Under the pieces are notes generated by a model. The model had not been told where the DNA came from and ran no database searches. It saw only the letters and a program-made list of their open reading frames with translations. 6,209 bases of DNA from Tepidimonas sp. (GTDB lineage Bacteria; Pseudomonadota; Gammaproteobacteria; Burkholderiales; Burkholderiaceae_C): assembly GCA_025054905.1 (NCBI GenBank), contig JANWZF010000304.1:1-6209 (forward strand), given 5' to 3'. Both the position numbers and the translations under genes were made by a program. Of this stretch, positions 6,194 to 6,209 are shown piece after piece (the stretch's first letter is position 1; every line of letters begins with the position of its first letter).

Positions 6194-6209
6194 TTGGACG
6201 ATGACGTGG

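Noticed and set aside
1..6209. Search for CRISPR repeats, tRNA or rRNA genes, insertion sequences, phage or toxin-antitoxin genes
   Set aside because: No spaced direct repeats, RNA gene signatures, transposase motifs or terminal inverted repeats were seen; almost every base is taken up by six recognised genes on the minus strand and one on the plus strand.

Overview
The window is GC-rich (visibly around two thirds or more G+C) and reads as an ordinary chromosomal segment of a betaproteobacterium. The order Burkholderiales, Comamonadaceae or an allied family, fits best. This rests on the protein sequences: a YidC with a lysine in the TM2 groove position and an Ala/Pro-rich linker, an MnmE of the same style, and a chemoreceptor whose signalling helix resembles those of that family. 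The assignment is an inference from remembered family patterns, not from a search.

Layout. On the plus strand at the left edge is the 3' end of a methyl-accepting chemotaxis protein. It ends with a zinc-binding CZB domain, an Ala/Pro-rich linker and a CheR/CheB-docking tail (...EWETF). A 22-bp spacer with a short GC hairpin separates it from a convergent minus-strand cluster that fills the rest of the window. In transcription order, from right to left, the cluster is rpmH (ribosomal protein L34), rnpA (RNase P protein), yidD (membrane-insertion accessory protein), yidC (membrane insertase), mnmE (tRNA-modifying GTPase), then a PLP-dependent class I/II aminotransferase. The first five genes are the classic conserved cluster found near dnaA/oriC in many bacteria. 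The right edge lies only 26 bases upstream of rpmH, so its promoter, and perhaps dnaA, would be just outside.

How the genes fit together. The cluster is very compact. rnpA/yidD, yidD/yidC and mnmE/aminotransferase each overlap by four bases (ATGA). yidC and mnmE are 10 bases apart, with the mnmE Shine-Dalgarno sequence running into the yidC stop codon. This suggests one transcript with translational coupling. Functions are housekeeping: a ribosomal protein, tRNA 5' maturation, insertion of inner-membrane proteins (YidD and YidC) and wobble-uridine modification (MnmE with MnmG, which is not in the window). The aminotransferase is the one accessory-looking member.

No RNA gene, mobile element, CRISPR array or prophage is visible, and no gap exceeds 300 bases. 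I found no convincing undescribed system. The points most worth a second look are the CZB-plus-pentapeptide receptor tail, the aminotransferase coupled to mnmE, and the rpmH-rnpA junction with its perfect palindrome and unclear rnpA start.
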